Below, one piece after another: positions 19,034 through 27,748 of a stretch of 64,000 bases of DNA. Source of the DNA: Sinorhizobium arboris LMG 14919. GTDB taxonomy: Bacteria > Pseudomonadota > Alphaproteobacteria > Rhizobiales > Rhizobiaceae. The stretch covers positions 891,570 through 955,569 of the forward strand of contig NZ_ATYB01000014.1 in NCBI RefSeq assembly GCF_000427465.1, in the 5' to 3' direction. A program made the position numbers and the translations under genes. A model generated the notes under the pieces. It ran no database searches. It had not been told where the DNA came from and worked only from the letters and a program-made list of their open reading frames with translations. The first letter of the stretch is position 1, and every line of letters begins with the position of its first letter.

Positions 19034-19401
19034 TGTGGCTTGCCTTTCTTGCGTTAATCAGCCCGGACCTCGGCGGCTAAGCCTCAACGACTGTTCTTTA
19101 AGGCTCTCGAAAGCCGGCAAGAAAGTGTTGTATCGAGACGGTCGAGAGCGGAGACACGGGAGGCCGGAATGCCTTACATTCCTGGCGGCTTCCGAATTGA
19201 AAGCCGGCCCTCCGTTCAGCCACCAGCCAGAAGACCGGGCGTTTCGAACAGCGCGCTTATACGGATTTCCGGCTGAAATGCAAGCCGCTCTCGTCAGATT
19301 GGCGCGCTGCCCGTGCGCCATCGCAAAAGCAGCCGCCCGTCCGCCGGAACAAAAGCGCCCTTGCGCTGTTGAGTGGGCTTCCATCCATTCGGGAGAAGGA
19401 T
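19034..19401. promoter_or_regulatory. Divergent region between rpsF and the copper-storage-like gene
   Basis: 368 bases with no convincing gene. On the minus strand, the rpsF leader contains a GC-rich hairpin candidate at 19060-19078 with arms AGCC and GGCT around a CCG-rich centre. This recalls S6:S18 leader motifs but is not proven. On the plus strand a ribosome site (GGGAGAAGG) precedes the next gene. Promoters for both directions must lie here. Confidence 0.35.
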
Positions 19402-19734
19402 ATGGCCCACTTCGATCCGAAGATGCAGGAGTGCATCGAGAATTGTCTTGCCTGTTATCGCGTCTGCCTTTCGACGGCGATGACTCATTGCCTCGAAGCC
19501 GGCGGCGAGCATACGAAACCGCCGCACTTCCGGCTGATGATGGCCTGCGCGGAGATTTGCAGGGACGCGGCACATTTCATGCTTCTCGGGACGCCGCATC
19601 ATAAGCACCTGTGCGCTGAGTGCGCCGAAATCTGTGCGGAATGTGCGCACGATTGCGAGCGCATCGGCGACATGGCCGATTGCGTAGACGCCTGCAGGCG
19701 CTGTGCCGAAACATGCCGCCAGATGGCGGCATGA
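19402..19734 (+). CDS. Cys-rich four-helix copper-binding (copper storage) protein
   Basis: A 110-residue protein with 16 Cys, most spaced CxxC or CxxxC along predicted helices (CIENCLACYRVC, CAECAEICAECAHDC, CVDACRRCAETC) plus several His. This matches the ferredoxin-like/DUF326 and Csp families, in which a four-helix bundle stores many Cu(I) ions in its core. No signal peptide is present, so it would be cytosolic like Csp3. ATG 19402 has GAGAAGGAT before it; a longer frame from 19369 lacks a ribosome site. It stands alone, and no copper exporter or CueR regulator lies beside it. Confidence 0.8.
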   Translation: MAHFDPKMQECIENCLACYRVCLSTAMTHCLEAGGEHTKPPHFRLMMACAEICRDAAHFMLLGTPHHKHLCAECAEICAECAHDCERIGDMADCVDACRRCAETCRQMAA

Positions 19735-19760
19735 AACCGCCTCCCGAAAGGGAGGATGTG

Positions 19761-20804
19761 TCAGATCGGCGCAGGATAGAGCCGATGCAGGCGCCGGATG
19801 CCGTTCATCACATCCTGGGAGAGGGTGACGTCGGCAGCGCCGATGTCGTTCTTCAGTTGCTCCATCGACGTCGCACCTATAATGGCCGAGGCCATGAAGG
19901 GGCGGGTGAGACAGAAGGCGATCGCCATCTGGGCGGGCTCGAGGCCGTGTTCGCGGGCGAGTGCGGTATAGGCGGCGACGGCGGGCTCCTGATGCGGCGT
20001 GTAACGGCCGCCGAGGTCGCCGTTGATCGACAGCCGCGATCCGGCGGGTCTGGCGCCGTCCAGATATTTTCCGCTCAGGAGCCCTGCCGCCAGCGGCGAA
20101 TAGGCCAGCAGGCCGATATCCTCGTGATGCGAAACCTCCGCCAGATCGAGATCGTAGCTGCGGTAGAGCAGATTGTATTCGTTCTGGATCGTTGCGACGC
20201 GCGGGAAGCCGTATCTGTTGGCGAGGCCGACCATCTTCATCGCGCCCCAGGCCGTATCGTTCGAAAGGCCGATCGCGCGGATTTTTCCAGCTTTCACCAG
20301 GTCGCCGAGCCTGTCCAGGATGGCTTTGAGGTCGGCGGCAACTTCCTCCTTGTCCTGCTGGAAGGGGTCGTAGGACCAGGCGTTTCTGAAGTGGTAGTGG
20401 CCGCGGTTGGGCCAGTGGAGCTGGTAAAGGTCGATATAGTCGGTTCTGAGCCGCTTGAGGCTGGCATCGACCGCCTCGCCGATACCTTCCGGCGTGATCG
20501 GACCGCCATTGCGGATGTAAGCACGGCCCGAGCCGGCGATCTTGGTCGCAACGATCACATCGTCGCGACGGCGGCGCGCGGCAAGCCAGTCGCCGATGAT
20601 GCGCTCGGTTTCGCCGTAGGTCTCCGCTGAAAGCGGCGTAGTCGGGTAGAGCTCGGCCGTGTCGATGAAGTTGATGCCACGGTCGAAAGCATAATCGAGC
20701 TGTTCGTGGGCTTCGGCCGGCGTGTTCTGCGAGCCCCAGGTCATCGTTCCGAGGCAGATGGACGAGACCTGTATGCCGGTGCGGCCGAGTTTGTTGTAGC
20801 GCAT
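19761..20804 (-). CDS. Aldo/keto reductase (Tas-like)
   Basis: 347 residues from MRYNKLGRTGIQVSSICLGTMTWG, a TIM-barrel NADPH-dependent reductase. Family landmarks are INFIDTAELYP (catalytic Asp and Tyr), DVIVATK (Lys) and DYIDLYQLHWP. The length and the TMTWGSQNT segment resemble E. coli Tas. The substrate is unknown. A longer frame upstream lacks similarity. It is convergent with the copper-storage-like gene and divergent from fabD. Confidence 0.88.
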   Translation of the reverse strand: MRYNKLGRTGIQVSSICLGTMTWGSQNTPAEAHEQLDYAFDRGINFIDTAELYPTTPLSAETYGETERIIGDWLAARRRRDDVIVATKIAGSGRAYIRNGGPITPEGIGEAVDASLKRLRTDYIDLYQLHWPNRGHYHFRNAWSYDPFQQDKEEVAADLKAILDRLGDLVKAGKIRAIGLSNDTAWGAMKMVGLANRYGFPRVATIQNEYNLLYRSYDLDLAEVSHHEDIGLLAYSPLAAGLLSGKYLDGARPAGSRLSINGDLGGRYTPHQEPAVAAYTALAREHGLEPAQMAIAFCLTRPFMASAIIGATSMEQLKNDIGAADVTLSQDVMNGIRRLHRLYPAPI

Positions 20805-21142
20805 GTGACGTTCCTCGCGGGGCGGTTCGCGCCCTGGGAGGAAGGCGCTCCGCCTTGGAAATGACGGGTAGGCGCCGCAGCCCATGAGGTCTTTGGGGCG
20901 CGGTGGCAAAGCGGGGCAAACTTAAGCCTTGATAGGCGAAGATCAAGGGCAAAAGGCCGGTAAGCAACCGGTCAAGCGCGGCTCCGCGCTTGACTTGCGG
21001 TTCAGGAATGTGAATGGAGGGAAAAACGCGGGGCCGGCAGCAAAGGTCCGTGGCGGTTCACCCGCACCCGCTCGAAGAATATAATCGATCGCGGCTGTTG
21101 GCTTGCTTCGAACCAGCCGCGATCCAGGGAAGGGCACTCTTG
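20805..21142. promoter_or_regulatory. Divergent region upstream of fabD with two hairpins
   Basis: 338 bases. A perfect 10-bp stem, GTCAAGCGCG with CGCGCTTGAC, lies at 20971-20994 with weaker outer pairing. A second stem, GATCGCGGCT with AGCCGCGATC, lies at 21087-21124 and ends 18 bases before the fabD ATG. The promoter of the fatty acid synthesis cluster and that of the aldo/keto reductase should both be here. Confidence 0.4.
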
Positions 21143-22087
21143 ATGAGCATCGCATTCACGTTCCCCGGCCAGGGCAGTCAGGCCGTCGGCATGGGCAAGG
21201 ATCTGGCCGAAGCCTTTCCGGAGGCTTCAACCGTCTTCGCCGAGGTCGACGAGGCGCTCGGTGAAAAACTTTCCGACATCATGTGGAATGGACCTGAGGA
21301 GACGCTGACCCTGACGGCGAATGCGCAACCGGCGCTGATGGCGGTGTCCATGGCGGTGATCCGCGTGCTCGAGGCCAAGGGCCTCGACCTCAAGAGCAAG
21401 GTTTCCTTCGTCGCAGGCCACTCGCTCGGGGAGTATTCGGCGCTCTGTTCCGCCGGTACGTTCTCGCTCGCCGACACGGCGCGCCTTCTGCGCATTCGCG
21501 GCAATGCGATGCAGGCTGCCGTTCCTGTCGGCAAGGGCGCGATGGCGGCCATCATCGGTCTGGAGCATGCCGATGTCGACGCGATTTGCCGTGAGGCGGC
21601 ATCGCTCGGCTCGTGCCAGATTGCAAACGACAACGGTGGCAGTCAGCTGGTGATCTCAGGCGAGAAGCCGGCCGTAGAGAAGGCGGCGGCGCTAGCTTCG
21701 GAAAAGGGTGCCAAGCGCGCACTGATGCTGCCCGTGTCCGCCCCCTTCCATTCGTCACTAATGACGCCTGCGGCGGAAGCCATGCGCGAGGCGCTCGCGG
21801 CGGTCGAGAAGCGCGACCCGGTGGTGCCGGTCGTTGCGAACGTGCTTGCCGCGCCTGTGAGCGATGCTGGCGAGATCGCGCGCCTGCTTGTCGAGCAGGT
21901 CACCGGCCAGGTGCGTTGGCGTGAGACGGTCGAGTGGTTTGCGACCAATGGCGTGACGACGCTTTACGAAATCGGCTCGGGCAAGGTCCTGACGGGACTT
22001 GCCCGGCGGATCGACAAGACCGTCGCCGGCACTGCGGTCAGTTCGCCCGCCGATATCGACGCTGCGCTTGCCGTCCTCTTGGCCTGA
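21143..22087 (+). CDS. fabD: Malonyl-CoA:ACP transacylase
   Basis: Loads malonate onto acyl carrier protein for fatty acid elongation. 314 residues; the catalytic Ser94 is in GHSLGEY, the oxyanion loop is FPGQGSQ near the N-terminus, and the catalytic His is in the APFHSSLM segment. ATG 21143 was chosen because FTFPGQGSQ then starts at the usual position and AGGGAAGGG lies upstream. First gene of fabD-fabG-acpP-fabF. Confidence 0.97.
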   Translation: MSIAFTFPGQGSQAVGMGKDLAEAFPEASTVFAEVDEALGEKLSDIMWNGPEETLTLTANAQPALMAVSMAVIRVLEAKGLDLKSKVSFVAGHSLGEYSALCSAGTFSLADTARLLRIRGNAMQAAVPVGKGAMAAIIGLEHADVDAICREAASLGSCQIANDNGGSQLVISGEKPAVEKAAALASEKGAKRALMLPVSAPFHSSLMTPAAEAMREALAAVEKRDPVVPVVANVLAAPVSDAGEIARLLVEQVTGQVRWRETVEWFATNGVTTLYEIGSGKVLTGLARRIDKTVAGTAVSSPADIDAALAVLLA

Positions 22088-22111
22088 GCGCCCTATTGTA
22101 AGGAGAAATCC

Positions 22112-22849
22112 ATGTTCGATCTTTCAGGCCGCAAGGCTCTTGTTACCGGCGCTTCTGGTGGTATCGGGGAAGAAATCGCCCGCATGCTGCATGCCCAGGG
22201 CGCCGTCGTCGGCCTGCATGGGACCCGTGTCGACAAGCTGGAAGCGCTTGCCGGTACCCTCGGCGAACGGGTTCACATATTCCCGGCAAATCTCTCCGAC
22301 CGCGCGGAAGTCAAGGCGCTCGGAGAAAAGGCGGAAGCCGATCTCGGCGGCGTCGATATCCTTGTCAACAATGCCGGAATCACCAAGGACGGACTCTTCG
22401 TCCGTATGAGCGACGAGGACTGGGATAACGTCATCGAAGTCAATCTCACGGCCGTCTTCCGCCTGACGCGCGAGCTCACGCATCCGATGATGCGCCGCCG
22501 CTTCGGCCGCATCGTCAACATAACTTCGGTCGTCGGCGTCACCGGCAATCCGGGGCAGGCGAATTACTGCGCCTCTAAGGCCGGCATGATCGGCTTCTCC
22601 AAGTCGCTGGCGCAGGAAATCGCCACCCGCAACGTCACGGTCAACTGCGTCGCACCGGGCTTCATCGAAAGCGCGATGACCGGCAAGCTGAACGAAAAGC
22701 AGAAGGAAGGGATCATGTCCGCGATCCCGATGCGGCGGATGGGAAGCGGAGCGGAAGTCGCCTCCGCCGTGGCCTACCTTGCCTCGAACGAGGCGGGATA
22801 CGTCACCGGCCAGACAATCCACGTCAACGGTGGCATGGCGATGATCTGA
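22112..22849 (+). CDS. fabG: 3-oxoacyl-[ACP] reductase
   Basis: An NADPH-dependent reductase of the elongation cycle. 245 residues with TGASGGIG at 12-19, NNAGIT near 87 and the active pair Tyr152/Lys156 in YCASK. The C-terminus VTGQTIHVNGGMAMI is typical of FabG. It starts 24 bases after fabD behind AAGGAG, so the two are co-transcribed. Confidence 0.97.
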   Translation: MFDLSGRKALVTGASGGIGEEIARMLHAQGAVVGLHGTRVDKLEALAGTLGERVHIFPANLSDRAEVKALGEKAEADLGGVDILVNNAGITKDGLFVRMSDEDWDNVIEVNLTAVFRLTRELTHPMMRRRFGRIVNITSVVGVTGNPGQANYCASKAGMIGFSKSLAQEIATRNVTVNCVAPGFIESAMTGKLNEKQKEGIMSAIPMRRMGSGAEVASAVAYLASNEAGYVTGQTIHVNGGMAMI

Positions 22850-23185
22850 CGAAGGCCGGAATGCGCGATTCGGAGGTCCCGGCGCTGAGCCGCGGGCCTC
22901 CGATCAGCCTTTCCGCCTGTTTGTGCCAAATGCCTGAAATTCAATGTTGACCAAGGGAATGTCGGGCATTTTCGCACTTTGCGGCAGACTTAAACCGTGT
23001 TAATCGGGCCATGACTGCGCGCAGTCGACCGTTCCGGCCAGGTGTCCGGCAGCTCTTGCTGCCCTGGGTTTCCGCGGTTTCGGTTGGATGGATTGCCCGT
23101 TGGACCATCTTGGTCTATCAGGCGTGATAGAGTACCGGTGCCGGTAACAGCGCCGTAAAGAAACATAAGGTCGAGGAACTCCGAC
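22850..23185. promoter_or_regulatory. fabG-acpP intergenic region
   Basis: 336 bases without a gene. Near 22868-22904 an imperfect stem (cggaggtcccggc with gccgcgggcctccg) could attenuate fabG transcripts. The rest probably holds the separate, strong promoter that acpP usually has. I found no other structure. Confidence 0.35.
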
Positions 23186-23422
23186 ATGAGCGATATCGCA
23201 GAACGCGTGAAGAAAATTGTTATTGATCATCTTGGCGTCGACGCCGAAAAGGTCAGCGAAGGCGCAAGCTTCATCGATGACCTTGGCGCGGACTCGCTCG
23301 ACACCGTCGAACTGGTCATGGCATTCGAAGAAGAATTCGGTGTCGAAATCCCGGACGATGCAGCAGATTCGATCCTCACCGTCGGCGACGCAGTCAAGTT
23401 CATCGAAAAGGCTCAGGCCTGA
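23186..23422 (+). CDS. acpP: Acyl carrier protein
   Basis: A 78-residue acidic protein that carries growing acyl chains on a 4'-phosphopantetheine arm attached to Ser37 of the DSLDTVE motif. The sequence matches the housekeeping AcpP of rhizobia rather than specialised forms such as NodF or AcpXL. Long gaps on both sides suggest it can be transcribed separately from fabG and fabF. Confidence 0.98.
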   Translation: MSDIAERVKKIVIDHLGVDAEKVSEGASFIDDLGADSLDTVELVMAFEEEFGVEIPDDAADSILTVGDAVKFIEKAQA

Positions 23423-23442
23423 TCTTGGCTTGAGCCATCGGC

Positions 23443-23460
23443 GGGCCGCACTCGCGGCCC
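23443..23460 (+). terminator. Short GC hairpin after acpP
   Basis: A 7-bp stem, GGGCCGC with GCGGCCC, with a 4-base loop, 20 bases after the acpP stop. The T-tail is weak, so it is a candidate terminator or RNA-stabilising end only. Confidence 0.4.
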
Positions 23461-23605
23461 GTTCAGCCCTGGGGAGTGGGCTGGCTCGCATTATTTACTG
23501 TGGGTTGCGATCAGCAAAGCGTCCCGCCTTTCCCTCTGGTCGTCACTGCTGCATGTTTCCTTGAATCAGTTCGTCCAGGGACAGAAACATGCAATGAAAC
23601 ACAAG

Positions 23606-23644
23606 GTTACAGCGAGCTTTGCGCGTCTTTCGCGACGCTGTAAC
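23606..23644. promoter_or_regulatory. Inverted repeat upstream of fabF
   Basis: A perfect 9-bp repeat, GTTACAGCG with CGCTGTAAC, separated by 21 bases, 84 bases before the fabF start. It could be an operator or an RNA hairpin in the leader. Beyond it and the acpP hairpin, the 306-base gap holds nothing recognisable. Confidence 0.3.
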
Positions 23645-23728
23645 GAGATTTGCAATACATGCACGGGTCGCGATCGTCGCGTGGTCCGGTCCGGCGGTTG
23701 AATTGAACAGTCAGGGTGGGTCACGGGT

Positions 23729-24994
23729 ATGAGACGTGTCGTTATCACCGGTACCGGCATGGTATCTCCTCTGGGTTGCGGAACCGAAGTCAGCTGGTCG
23801 CGTCTTCTGGCCGGCGACAACGCAGCCCGCAAGGTCACCGAGTTCGAGGTCGAGGATCTTCCCGCCAAGATCGCCTGTCGTATTCCCTTCGGCGATGGCA
23901 GCGACGGCACGTTCAATGCCGACGACTGGATGGAGCCCAAGGAACAGCGCAAGGTCGACCCTTTCATCGTCTATGCGATGGCCGCTGCCGATATGGCGCT
24001 GGCGGATGCCGGCTGGAGACCGGAAAGCGACGAAGACCAGATTTCGACCGGCGTCCTGATCGGGTCGGGCATTGGCGGCCTGGAAGGTATCGTCGATGCG
24101 GGTTACACCATGCGCGATAAGGGCCCTCGCCGTATCTCTCCGTTCTTCATTCCCGGCCGGCTGATCAATCTTGCAGCTGGTCAGGTTTCCATTCGTCACA
24201 AGCTGCGCGGTCCCAACCATTCCGTCGTGACGGCCTGCTCGACCGGTGCGCATGCGATCGGCGATGCCAGCCGGCTGATTGCGCTCGGGGACGCGGACGT
24301 GATGGTGGCCGGCGGAACTGAATCGCCGATCTGCCGCATCTCGCTTGCAGGCTTCGCCGCCTGCAAGGCGCTCTCGACACAGCATAATGACACGCCTGAG
24401 AAGGCATCGCGGCCCTATGACGCCGATCGTGACGGCTTCGTCATGGGCGAGGGCGCGGGCATCGTCGTTCTGGAAGAACTGGAGCACGCCAAGGCGCGCG
24501 GCGCCAAGATCTACGCCGAGGTGATCGGTTACGGTCTGTCCGGCGACGCCTTCCACATCACTGCTCCGTCCGAAGACGGCGAGGGCGCTTACCGCTGCAT
24601 GCAGATGGCCCTGAAGCGCGCGGGCATCACGGCCGCAGACATCGACTACATCAATGCCCACGGCACCTCCACGATGGCCGATACGATCGAACTCGGCGCG
24701 GTCGAACGACTGGTCGGAGACAGCGCGTCGAGGATCTCCATGTCCTCGACAAAGTCGGCCATCGGGCATTTGCTCGGCGCGGCCGGCGCGGTCGAGGCCA
24801 TCTTCTCGGCACTGGCGATTCGCGACAATATCGCCCCTCCGACGCTGAACCTCGACAACCCTTCCGTCGAGACGAAGATCGACCTAGTGCCGCATGCCGC
24901 GCGCAAGCGCGAGATCAATGTGGCCCTGTCGAATTCGTTCGGTTTCGGCGGCACCAACGCGTCGTTGATTCTGCGCCGTTATACCGGTCATTGA
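23729..24994 (+). CDS. fabF: Beta-ketoacyl-ACP synthase II
   Basis: The condensing enzyme of fatty acid elongation. 421 residues with the nucleophile Cys170 (VTACSTGAH) and two catalytic His in NAHGTST and AIGHLLGAAG. The C-terminal FGFGGTNASL is the classic thiolase-fold end. ATG 23729 begins MRRVVITGTGMVSPLG. It follows acpP and precedes mltG on the same strand, as in other alphaproteobacteria. Confidence 0.97.
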   Translation: MRRVVITGTGMVSPLGCGTEVSWSRLLAGDNAARKVTEFEVEDLPAKIACRIPFGDGSDGTFNADDWMEPKEQRKVDPFIVYAMAAADMALADAGWRPESDEDQISTGVLIGSGIGGLEGIVDAGYTMRDKGPRRISPFFIPGRLINLAAGQVSIRHKLRGPNHSVVTACSTGAHAIGDASRLIALGDADVMVAGGTESPICRISLAGFAACKALSTQHNDTPEKASRPYDADRDGFVMGEGAGIVVLEELEHAKARGAKIYAEVIGYGLSGDAFHITAPSEDGEGAYRCMQMALKRAGITAADIDYINAHGTSTMADTIELGAVERLVGDSASRISMSSTKSAIGHLLGAAGAVEAIFSALAIRDNIAPPTLNLDNPSVETKIDLVPHAARKREINVALSNSFGFGGTNASLILRRYTGH

Positions 24995-25261
24995 TCCCCG
25001 GGGGCACGCATTTCGAACGAGTTGGAAAGGTGAACGGAGTTCGGGCACATCTTCCCATTGCCGTCGAACCGTGATCCCGCTTTTTGCCGCAATGCTCACT
25101 ACAAGCTGTCGCCGGAGTGGCTGCGACTCGGCGTCGCCACTCAGAGAGACTATGTTCGCGCAAGCCACATCTGGTAATTGTAGAATATCCATCGCCGGGC
25201 AGGCCGCTCTTTCACCGGAGCCACAGAGGCCGCCATAACATTCACTGGCCGCCGGTCTTAG
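24995..25261. other. Intergenic region fabF-mltG, no gene seen
   Basis: The first 25-60 bases contain a fragment (ttcgaacgagttgga) that resembles part of the composite intergenic repeats found elsewhere in the window. No frame with coding character or clear terminator was found in the remainder. Confidence 0.3.
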
Positions 25262-25306
25262 CCGAAATTCGCACCGGCGGCGGTTGAATAGGGTTGCGAA
25301 TTTCGG
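25262..25306. promoter_or_regulatory. Perfect 12-bp inverted repeat next to the mltG start
   Basis: CCGAAATTCGCA (25262-25273) pairs exactly with TGCGAATTTCGG (25295-25306), leaving a 21-base loop. The repeat ends 13 bases before GTG 25320 and abuts the ribosome site, so it could be an operator or a translation-controlling hairpin. Confidence 0.45.
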
Positions 25307-25319
25307 AATCGGGATAATC

Positions 25320-26519
25320 GTGAGCGACTCAAACGATAACAGCGCGGTGCAGTTCGGCCGCAATGAAACCGGGAGCAACGGGCCGATCATTCCGAAATCG
25401 GCCAACGAAGCGTTGCGCCCCGAAAAGGTCCCCCATCCGCCGAAGCGCTCGCGCAAGGCGCGCAGTCAGGTCGTCATCTTTCTCAACTTCGTCATGACGG
25501 TTGTCGTGTTCGTGGCGCTCGCGGCCGCCGGCGCCGTCTATTATGCGATGCACGAATATGAAGAGCCGGGGCCGTTGGAGGCGAACAAGAACTTCATCGT
25601 TCGAAGCGGCGCGGGCATCAGCGAAATTGCCAGCAACCTGGAGCGCAACGAGATCATCACCGACAGCCGCGTGTTCCGGTTCGTTTCGGAAGCCTATCTG
25701 AACAATGAGACGCTCAAGGCCGGGGAATATGAAATCAAGGCGCACGCATCGATGCAGGAGATCATGCAGCTCCTGAAATCCGGAAAATCGATCCTCTACT
25801 CCGTCTCGCTGCCGGAAGGTCTGACGGTGAAGCAGATGTTCCGCAAGCTTGCTGACGACCCGGTTCTCGTCGGAGATCTGCCGGTAGAGCTGCCGCCCGA
25901 AGGCTCCCTCAAGCCGGATACCTACAAGTTCACCCGGGGAACCGAACGCAACGAGATCGTCAAGCAGATGATCGCTGCCCAGAAGGCGCTGGTGCAGCAG
26001 ATCTGGGAGAAGCGTGACCCGGACCTGCCGGTGTCGACCATCGAGGAATTCGTGACTCTTGCCTCGATCGTGGAAAAGGAGACCGGCCGCGCCGACGAGC
26101 GGCCACGGGTCGCATCCGTGTTTATCAATCGCCTGGAAAAGGGCATGAGGCTGCAGTCGGACCCGACGATCATCTACGGCATCTTCGGGGGCGAGGGCAA
26201 ACCGGTCGACCGGCCGATCCTGAGGTCCGATCTCGATAAGCAGACGCCATACAATACCTACCTCATCAAAGGTCTGCCGCCGACGCCGATCGCAAATCCG
26301 GGCCGGGCGGCGCTCGAGGCCGTCGCCAATCCGTCGCGCACGCCCGAGCTCTATTTCGTCGCCGACGGCACAGGCGGGCATGTCTTTGCCGAGACGCTCG
26401 ACGAGCACAATGCCAATGTGCGGCGCTGGCGCAAGCTCGAGGCGGAGAGGGCAGCAGAGGCGGCCAAGGCCACCGAGGCGGCCCAGGATGCCGTCACGCA
26501 GACGGGGACACAGCAATAA
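25320..26519 (+). CDS. mltG: Endolytic murein transglycosylase MltG
   Basis: A membrane-anchored enzyme that cuts nascent glycan strands and may set their length. 399 residues. A Pro/Lys/Arg-rich cytoplasmic N-terminus is followed by one transmembrane helix (VIFLNFVMTVVVFVALAAAGA), a LysM-like subdomain and the YceG catalytic domain, with the catalytic Glu252 in ASIVEKETG. GTG 25320 was chosen because GGGAT lies just before it; a TTG 12 codons upstream lies inside the inverted repeat. It follows fabF, a conserved pairing. Confidence 0.92.
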   Translation: MSDSNDNSAVQFGRNETGSNGPIIPKSANEALRPEKVPHPPKRSRKARSQVVIFLNFVMTVVVFVALAAAGAVYYAMHEYEEPGPLEANKNFIVRSGAGISEIASNLERNEIITDSRVFRFVSEAYLNNETLKAGEYEIKAHASMQEIMQLLKSGKSILYSVSLPEGLTVKQMFRKLADDPVLVGDLPVELPPEGSLKPDTYKFTRGTERNEIVKQMIAAQKALVQQIWEKRDPDLPVSTIEEFVTLASIVEKETGRADERPRVASVFINRLEKGMRLQSDPTIIYGIFGGEGKPVDRPILRSDLDKQTPYNTYLIKGLPPTPIANPGRAALEAVANPSRTPELYFVADGTGGHVFAETLDEHNANVRRWRKLEAERAAEAAKATEAAQDAVTQTGTQQ

Positions 26520-26857
26520 TGCACGTCGCCGGAAACTGCGCAGCGGTATCGGGGTAACGACTGCACGAACGCTTCTCCGGAAGGGCTCCAGACCACGAGG
26601 ATTTTAGGTCGGGTCGACCTGAAATCATGAGCGCGATCAATTCCGACAAGCCGAGACGCGGGCTGCGGGACGGACTGCCCCGCACACTTCCTTCATCCCG
26701 CTTCAGGCTCATGTGGACGAGCCCGGCGCAGCGCGGATATTCCTTGCGCAGTTCCGCGCCGTTGCCATAGTGCTTCCCACAAGGACAGTGTCGTGCCTGC
26801 CTCGGAGGCGCGGCCATCGCTGTGCTCTATTGAGCTCACTGCCGAACGGAGGAAAGA
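26520..26857. repeat. Composite intergenic repeat (RIME-like), copy 2
   Basis: A hairpin with arms ATTTTAGGTC and GACCTGAAAT lies at 26601-26625. It is followed at about 26655-26708 by a GC-rich imperfect palindrome from gacgcgggctgcgg to ccttcatcccgcttc. This is the same module order as the element at 2849-2960. The last 150 bases before yicC should contain its promoter; no gene is seen. Confidence 0.45.
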
Positions 26858-27745
26858 ATGCCGCTCCAATCGATGACCGGCTTTGCCAGGAGAGAAGGGA
26901 GCAGCGGACGCTATCGCTGGGCCTGGGAGCTCCGTTCGGTCAATGGCAAAGGTCTTGACATGCGGCTTCGCCTGCCGCCGGGGCTGGAACGTCTCGAGCC
27001 CGATTGTCGACGCCTCGCCGCACAGCATTTCTCGCGAGGAAACCTCCAGGTCGGCCTTTCGCTGGGCGCGGCCGAAGCTTCGATCGAGGCCGTTCTTAAC
27101 GAGGAAGCGCTTGCCGCCGTCCTGAAGCTTCGCGAGCGACTGGGCGATGTCATCGATCCGGCGCCGCTCAAACTCGATACGCTGCTTTCCATTCGCGGCA
27201 TTATCGACTTCCGCGAGCCGGACGAAAGCGAGAACGAGCGCGCGTCGCGCGATGCGGAGATACTCGTCGGCCTGGAACAGGCGCTCGCCGATCTGCAGAC
27301 GATGCGGGAGGAAGAGGGCAAGGCGCTCGGGCAGGTGCTGCTCGCGCAGGTGGATCGCATCGAGAGGCTGACGGCGACAGTCGAAGACGATCCGTCACGC
27401 AGCCCGTCGTCAATCGCCGACAGGTTGGCGCAGCAGGTTTCGATGATCATGGACAATGCATCCTCGATCGACCGGGAAAGGCTGTATGCGGAGGTCGCGC
27501 TGCTCGCCACGAAAGCGGATCTGCGAGAGGAACTCGATCGGCTGGGTTCGCATGTCGCGGCTGCCCGCGACCTCCTGACAAAGGGCGGGCCGGTCGGACG
27601 CAAGCTCGACTTTCTTGCACAGGAATTTAACCGCGAGTCGAATACAATCTGTTCGAAGTCGAATGCCGCGGCCGTATCCGCTGCCGGTATCGAATTGAAG
27701 GTCGTAATCGACCAGTTTCGCGAACAGGTTCAGAATCTGGAGTAG
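26858..27745 (+). CDS. YicC/YloC family endoribonuclease
   Basis: A 295-residue protein with the family start MPLQSMTGFARREG, the conserved WELRSVNGKGLDMRLRLP segment, a coiled-coil middle and the C-terminal signature REFNRESNTICSKS (here QEFNRESNTICSKS). Family members are metal-dependent endoribonucleases that affect stationary-phase survival. It ends three bases before gmk, a very common pairing, so the two are co-transcribed. Confidence 0.92.
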   Translation: MPLQSMTGFARREGSSGRYRWAWELRSVNGKGLDMRLRLPPGLERLEPDCRRLAAQHFSRGNLQVGLSLGAAEASIEAVLNEEALAAVLKLRERLGDVIDPAPLKLDTLLSIRGIIDFREPDESENERASRDAEILVGLEQALADLQTMREEEGKALGQVLLAQVDRIERLTATVEDDPSRSPSSIADRLAQQVSMIMDNASSIDRERLYAEVALLATKADLREELDRLGSHVAAARDLLTKGGPVGRKLDFLAQEFNRESNTICSKSNAAAVSAAGIELKVVIDQFREQVQNLE

Positions 27746-27748
27746 GAT

